The notes below the pieces were generated by a model. The model was given only the letters and a program-made list of their open reading frames with translations, was not told the DNA's origin and ran no database searches. From JBGPIT01 sp041485125 (lineage in GTDB: Bacteria > Desulfobacterota > Binatia > UTPRO1), in assembly GCA_041485125.1 (NCBI GenBank), contig JBGPIT010000188.1:1-9467 (forward strand): a DNA stretch of 9,467 bases, read 5' to 3'. Below, in pieces: positions 6,042-9,467 of the stretch. Numbering within the stretch: the first letter of the stretch is position 1; every line of letters starts with the position of its first letter. Position numbers and translations under genes: made by a program.

Positions 6042-8226
6042 GTGAGGTTTTGCGCACGTTCGCCGCCGGGCCGCTGCGCTCCAGGCGGACCGGCACCCCG
6101 TTCAGAATCGACTGGCCGACGATCGCTTCCACGTCCTGATCGTCGGTCCAGTCGTTGGCGGAGACGCCCGGGTGGCCGCCGGCGACGTGCTGCCACCGGG
6201 CCGCGCTCGCGTGTCCCCACCCGTGCGGCAGGCTGACGACGCCGGGGCGCATCTCCTTGGCGAGTCGCACCCGTACGTCGCCGCGGTGGACGCGGCTCGC
6301 GAGCGTCGCGACCTCCCCGTCGGCGACGCCGGCGCGCTCGGCGTCGGCGGGATGGACCAAGAGCACGCAGCGCTCGCGGCCGCTCACCATCGCCTCGACG
6401 TTGTGCATCCACGAGTTATTGGTGCGAACCTCGCGGCGGCCGATCAAGAGCAGCTCGTCCTGCGCGGGCGCTTGCGCGAGCGTGTGCCCGAGCTTCTCCA
6501 TCGCGGCGAGGAGCGGCGCCGCATCGACGTGGATGCGCCGGTCGCGGTGGAGCACGCGGCGGGTGAAGCCCTCCTGCAGCGGTCCGAGGTCGATGCCGTG
6601 CGGGGCGGCGCGAAGCTTCCGCAAGCTCAAGCCGCGCGAGCCGGGAAGAAAGCGGTCGCCGTGCGGTCCGATGCGCAGCAGGAAGTCGGCCATCGCGGTC
6701 GGATTCCAGGCCACGCCGAAGCGGCGCGCGAGCCGCAGCAGCCGGTCGACGATCGGGATCGCCGTCGGCCCGCCGCCGAGCCGCTCGGTGAGCTCGAGCA
6801 GGATCTCCCAGTCGGCGCGCTCGCCCTCGGCGCGCCGGACGACGGGCGGCGACCAGCGCGCGACGTTGCGGACGAAGAACGTCGAGAAGACCAGGTCGAC
6901 GTGGTCGTCGCCGAGCGCCGACGCCGGCGGCAGTATCACGTCGGCGTGGCGGGTGGTCTCGTTCACGTAGAGATCGATCGCGACCATGAACTCGAGGCCC
7001 GTGAGCGCGGCGTCGAGCCGGCCGCCGTTCGGCGTCGAGAGGACGGGATTGCCGGCGAAGGTCAGGAGCGCGCGGACCTGGCCGGGTCCGGGGGTCTCGA
7101 TCTCCTCGGCGAGCGCCGACGCCGGCACGTCGCCGGCGGTCTCGGGGAGACCGCGGACGCGGCTCCGCCAGCGGTCGTAGCCGTCGCCGAGATGGCGCAG
7201 CAGCGGGACCAGGTCGAAGGCGGGCGTGGTGAACATCGCGCCGCCCGGCCGGCCGAGGCGGCCGGCGGCGATGTTCAAGAGATCCGTCGCCCAGGTGGCG
7301 AGCGTGCCGTAGCGGTTGTTGCAGACGCCGACCCGCGAGTACGCCGTCGAAGTGGGCGCGGCGGCGAACTCGTGCGCGAGCCGGACGATCGTCGCCGCCT
7401 CGACGCCGGTGTGTGCCGCCACCCGCTCCGGCGCGTAGGCGTCGAGGCGCGCCTCGACCGCATCCCAGCCGCGGGTCTCGGACTGTAGTCGCTCGCGCAC
7501 GACCTTGCCGTCGCGCACGAGCACGTGGACCATCGCGAGCAAGAGCGCGGCGTCGGCCCCGGGGCGGATCGCGACGTGCTCGTCGGCCTCGCGGGCGGTC
7601 TCGGTGCGGCGCGGGTCGACGACGACGACGCGGCCGCCACGGCGGCGGATCGCCTGCATGCGCCCGCGCATGTCGGGCGCGCTGAGAAAGCTGCCGTTCG
7701 AGACGATCGGGTTCGCGCCGATGCAAAGGAAATAGTCGGTGCGGTCGACGTCGGGGATCGGGATCGCGAAGGAGCTGCCGTAGAGCAGGTACGAGCTGAC
7801 GAAGCGCGGGCTGGTGTCCTGCGATCCGGCGCTCATCGCGTTGTGGGTGCCGATCGCCTTGAGGAGCGCGTTCCGCATCAGCAGCGCGCCGTGGTTGTGG
7901 ACGATCGGATTGCCGATGTAGACGGCGATCGCGTCGGGGCCGTGCGCGGCGCGGATCGCGTTCAGCCGGGTCGCGACCAGGTCGAACGCCGCGTCCCAGC
8001 CGATCGGCTCGAAGTCGCCGCTCGCCGTCCGCCGCATCGGCCGGCGCAGCCGGTCGGGATCGTGGTGGACGTCGGCGATCGCGATGCCCTTCGGGCAGAT
8101 GTTCCCGCGCGACAGCACGTCGTCGTCGTCGGGGCGCACCGAGAGGATGCGGTCGTCCTCGACCTCGAAGCGCAGCCCGCAACAGGCCTCGCAGAGCGTA
8201 CAGGTACGGAAGATCGTGTCCGTCAC
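6013..8226 (-). CDS. Molybdopterin-dependent oxidoreductase, DMSO-reductase superfamily, substrate unknown
   Basis: The 737-residue product has the N-terminal [4Fe-4S] motif C9-x2-C12-x3-C16-x27-C44 with Lys 46 (ICPKG). Molybdopterin-dinucleotide regions include GANPIVSNGSF (near 170) and VVVDPRRTETAREADEHVA (near 205). The C-terminal dinucleotide-binding domain carries TNNSWMHN (602-609) and SLPHGWGH (665-672). The segment where formate dehydrogenase has Cys/Sec reads SAGSQDTSP (132-140), with no cysteine; Asp 137 or a Ser is the likely metal ligand. There is no twin-arginine signal, so it is cytoplasmic. No electron-transfer subunit is encoded in the visible neighbourhood. GTG 8226 is set by AAAGGAGA (complement of 8233-8240) 6 bp upstream. 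The frame stays open to 8901, but that extension is antisense to the MocR gene and has no family features. The BisC-like COG0243 group with SWMHN and PHGWGH has no firm substrate that I can name. Confidence 0.92.
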   Translation of the reverse strand: MTDTIFRTCTLCEACCGLRFEVEDDRILSVRPDDDDVLSRGNICPKGIAIADVHHDPDRLRRPMRRTASGDFEPIGWDAAFDLVATRLNAIRAAHGPDAIAVYIGNPIVHNHGALLMRNALLKAIGTHNAMSAGSQDTSPRFVSSYLLYGSSFAIPIPDVDRTDYFLCIGANPIVSNGSFLSAPDMRGRMQAIRRRGGRVVVVDPRRTETAREADEHVAIRPGADAALLLAMVHVLVRDGKVVRERLQSETRGWDAVEARLDAYAPERVAAHTGVEAATIVRLAHEFAAAPTSTAYSRVGVCNNRYGTLATWATDLLNIAAGRLGRPGGAMFTTPAFDLVPLLRHLGDGYDRWRSRVRGLPETAGDVPASALAEEIETPGPGQVRALLTFAGNPVLSTPNGGRLDAALTGLEFMVAIDLYVNETTRHADVILPPASALGDDHVDLVFSTFFVRNVARWSPPVVRRAEGERADWEILLELTERLGGGPTAIPIVDRLLRLARRFGVAWNPTAMADFLLRIGPHGDRFLPGSRGLSLRKLRAAPHGIDLGPLQEGFTRRVLHRDRRIHVDAAPLLAAMEKLGHTLAQAPAQDELLLIGRREVRTNNSWMHNVEAMVSGRERCVLLVHPADAERAGVADGEVATLASRVHRGDVRVRLAKEMRPGVVSLPHGWGHASAARWQHVAGGHPGVSANDWTDDQDVEAIVGQSILNGVPVRLERSGPAANVRKTSLVGGAIAGV

Positions 8227-8232
8227 GCGGTG

Positions 8233-8240
8233 TCTCCTTT
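8233..8240 (-). promoter_or_regulatory. Strong Shine-Dalgarno site of the molybdoenzyme
   Basis: AAAGGAGA on the minus strand lies 6 bp before GTG 8226. It decides the start and excludes the much longer upstream open frame. Confidence 0.8.
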
Positions 8241-8254
8241 CGAGTCCCTGCCGT

Positions 8255-8322
8255 CGGCGCCACGATATGGCGCCGGCAGTGGCCTTCCAATGGCGCCATT
8301 TCTCGTTCACGCTGTGGTGCCA
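8255..8322. promoter_or_regulatory. Probable MocR operator: four TGGCGCCA-like 8-mers
   Basis: The copies are CGGCGCCA (8255-8262), TGGCGCCG (8268-8275), TGGCGCCA (8291-8298, within the perfect 12-bp palindrome AATGGCGCCATT at 8289-8300) and TGGTGCCA (8315-8322). Start-to-start distances are 13, 23 and 24 bp, the last two about two helical turns. The first two copies form an inverted repeat with a 5-bp centre. Repeated sites in the gap between a MocR-type regulator and a divergent target are typical of this regulator class. The repeats are seen directly; the binding protein is inferred. Confidence 0.6.
8262..8290 (-). promoter_or_regulatory. Candidate sigma70-type promoter of the molybdoenzyme gene
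   Basis: On the minus strand, TTGGAA (complement of 8285-8290) and TATCGT (complement of 8262-8267) are separated by 17 bp, each matching 4 of 6 consensus bases. The predicted start near 8255 gives a leader of about 29 nt including AAAGGAGA. Operator copies overlap the spacer, the -10 edge and the start region, so a bound regulator would affect polymerase directly. Confidence 0.4.
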
Positions 8323-9467
8323 CTCGTGCTGATCCGACTCGACCGCGAGCGCGTCCTGGCGGAGCAGGTGTACCAGGCGCTGCGCGCCGACATCCTCGCC
8401 GGCCGGCTCGCGTCCGGCGCGCGCCTGCCGTCGACGCGGACCCTCGCGCACGACGCGGGCGTGTCGCGGAACGTCGTGCTCATCGCCTACGGCCGGCTGC
8501 TCGATGAGGGCTACCTCACGACCCGGCGCGGGGCGGGGAGCTTCGTCGCGCCGGAGCTGCCCGACGATCTGCTGCGCGTCGGCCCGACGTCGGCGTCGCG
8601 GCCGGCCCGGAAGCGGTCGCCAGCGGCGGTCCGCGTGTCGCGCTACGTCCGCCGCGCATTCGACGCGACCCGCGGCGTCGAGGTCTCGTGGGCGGCGACC
8701 GGGGCGCCGGTCGCCTACGACTTCCGCTACGGCCGCCCGCCGCTCCCCGACTTCCCGTACGCCACCTGGTGCCGCCTCCTGGCGCGCCGCGCGCGCAAGG
8801 CCTCGGCGCAGGAGCTCGACTACGGACCGCCGGAGGGGCTGCCGGCCCTGCGCGCGACGATCGCCGACTATCTCGGTCGCGCGCGCGGCGTCGTCTGCCA
8901 CGCGGATCAGGTGCTGATCGTGAACGGCTCGCAGCAGGCGCTCGACCTGGTCGCGCGCGTCCTGGTCGAGCCGAAGGACGGCGTCGTCGTCGAGGAGCCG
9001 TGCTATCGGCCGGCGCGTGTCGTGTTCGCCGCCGCCGGCGCGCGCGTGCTGTCCGTCGCGGTCGATCGCGACGGTCTCCGCGTCGACCGCCTGCGCGCCC
9101 GCGCGCGCCGCTGCCGGCTCGCCTACGTGACTCCGTCACATCAGTTCCCGACCGGCGCCGTGATGCCGCTCGCGCGCCGTCTCGAGCTGCTCGCGTGGGC
9201 GGACGCGAGCGGCGCGCACGTCCTCGAGGACGACTACGACAGCGAGTACCGCTACGGCGGCCGCCCGATCGAGGCGCTGCAGGGCCTCGACCGGCGCGGC
9301 ACGGTGCTCTACTCCGGCACGTTCTCGAAGGTGATGTTTCCGGCGTTGCGGCTCGGCTATCTCGTCGTGCCCGAGACCTTGGCGAAGGCGTTTCGCACCG
9401 CCAAGGCGCTCGCCGATGCGGGCAGTCCGGTCCTGTCGCAGCTCGCGCTCGCGGACTTCATCGGCCA
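8290..9467 (+). CDS. MocR/PdxR-type transcriptional regulator: GntR helix-turn-helix plus aminotransferase-like domain (3' end off window)
   Basis: About 392 residues are visible. Residues 18-85 form a GntR winged helix (VYQALRADILAGRLASGARL, PSTRTLAHDAGVSRNVV, YGRLLDEGYLTTRRGAGSFV). After a linker the chain becomes a class I aminotransferase fold: FRYGRPPLPDFP, LDYGPPEGLPALRATIADYL, NGSQQALDLVARVL, EEPCYRP, YVTPSHQFPTGAVMP, LEDDYDSEYRY, and SGTFSKVMFPALRLGYLV with the PLP lysine at residue 347. Full relatives are about 440-500 residues, so the last 60-100 are missing. Such regulators use PLP or a PLP-amine adduct as effector and act on adjacent divergent genes. ATG 8290 is in frame but lacks a Shine-Dalgarno site and lies inside an operator palindrome; GTG 8314, 8317 or 8326 are alternative starts that keep the whole DNA-binding domain. 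Confidence 0.9.
   Translation, partial: MAPFLVHAVVPLVLIRLDRERVLAEQVYQALRADILAGRLASGARLPSTRTLAHDAGVSRNVVLIAYGRLLDEGYLTTRRGAGSFVAPELPDDLLRVGPTSASRPARKRSPAAVRVSRYVRRAFDATRGVEVSWAATGAPVAYDFRYGRPPLPDFPYATWCRLLARRARKASAQELDYGPPEGLPALRATIADYLGRARGVVCHADQVLIVNGSQQALDLVARVLVEPKDGVVVEEPCYRPARVVFAAAGARVLSVAVDRDGLRVDRLRARARRCRLAYVTPSHQFPTGAVMPLARRLELLAWADASGAHVLEDDYDSEYRYGGRPIEALQGLDRRGTVLYSGTFSKVMFPALRLGYLVVPETLAKAFRTAKALADAGSPVLSQLALADFIG

Noticed and set aside
6172..7488. Plus-strand open frame of 438 residues
   Set aside because: It is antisense to the molybdoenzyme, with composition expected from high-GC third positions and no recognisable motif.
8227..8901. N-terminal extension of the molybdoenzyme frame up to 8901 (962 residues in total)
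   Set aside because: It is antisense to the well-supported MocR gene, is Arg-rich and low-complexity, and a strong Shine-Dalgarno site sits before GTG 8226 where the [4Fe-4S] motif begins.

Overview
The window is very GC-rich (about 70% by eye) and densely coded. G/C-dominated third codon positions give long antisense open frames that are not genes. Gene content fits a high-GC environmental bacterium of a proteobacterial, myxococcal or Binatota-like type, but no marker fixes the phylum. I see no tRNA, rRNA, CRISPR array, insertion sequence or clear intrinsic terminator. Eight protein genes are supported, two of them cut by the window edges.

Left part (1-4061): a two-gene minus-strand operon encodes a glycerol-kinase-like FGGY kinase (1441-2865) followed after 7 bp by a GlpA-type FAD glycerol-3-phosphate dehydrogenase with a C-terminal BFD-like [2Fe-2S] domain (1-1433, runs off the left edge). 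Together they would phosphorylate a polyol, probably glycerol, and oxidise the product, passing electrons through the iron-sulfur domain. Divergent from them, about 53 bp away, is a DAO-fold FAD amine/amino-acid oxidase (2919-4061).

Middle part (4062-5972): three genes encode exported or membrane-anchored proteins that I cannot assign to a characterised family. The first is a secreted protein with 14 cysteines in helix-periodic spacing (4330-4761). The second is an anchored protein built from eight copies of an exact 23-residue repeat with one 4-residue insertion (4922-5671). The third is a small secreted, highly charged helical protein on the opposite strand (5679-5972). The first two have strong Shine-Dalgarno sites, and the second site can fold into a hairpin.

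Right part (6013-9467): a stand-alone cytoplasmic molybdopterin oxidoreductase of the DMSO-reductase superfamily (minus strand) is divergent from a MocR/PdxR-type regulator, a GntR helix-turn-helix fused to a PLP aminotransferase-like domain (plus strand, cut by the right edge). Their shared control region holds four copies of a TGGCGCCA-like 8-mer overlapping a plausible promoter for the oxidoreductase, so the MocR protein probably controls itself and the molybdoenzyme. This divergon and the three envelope proteins are the parts most likely to be undescribed.
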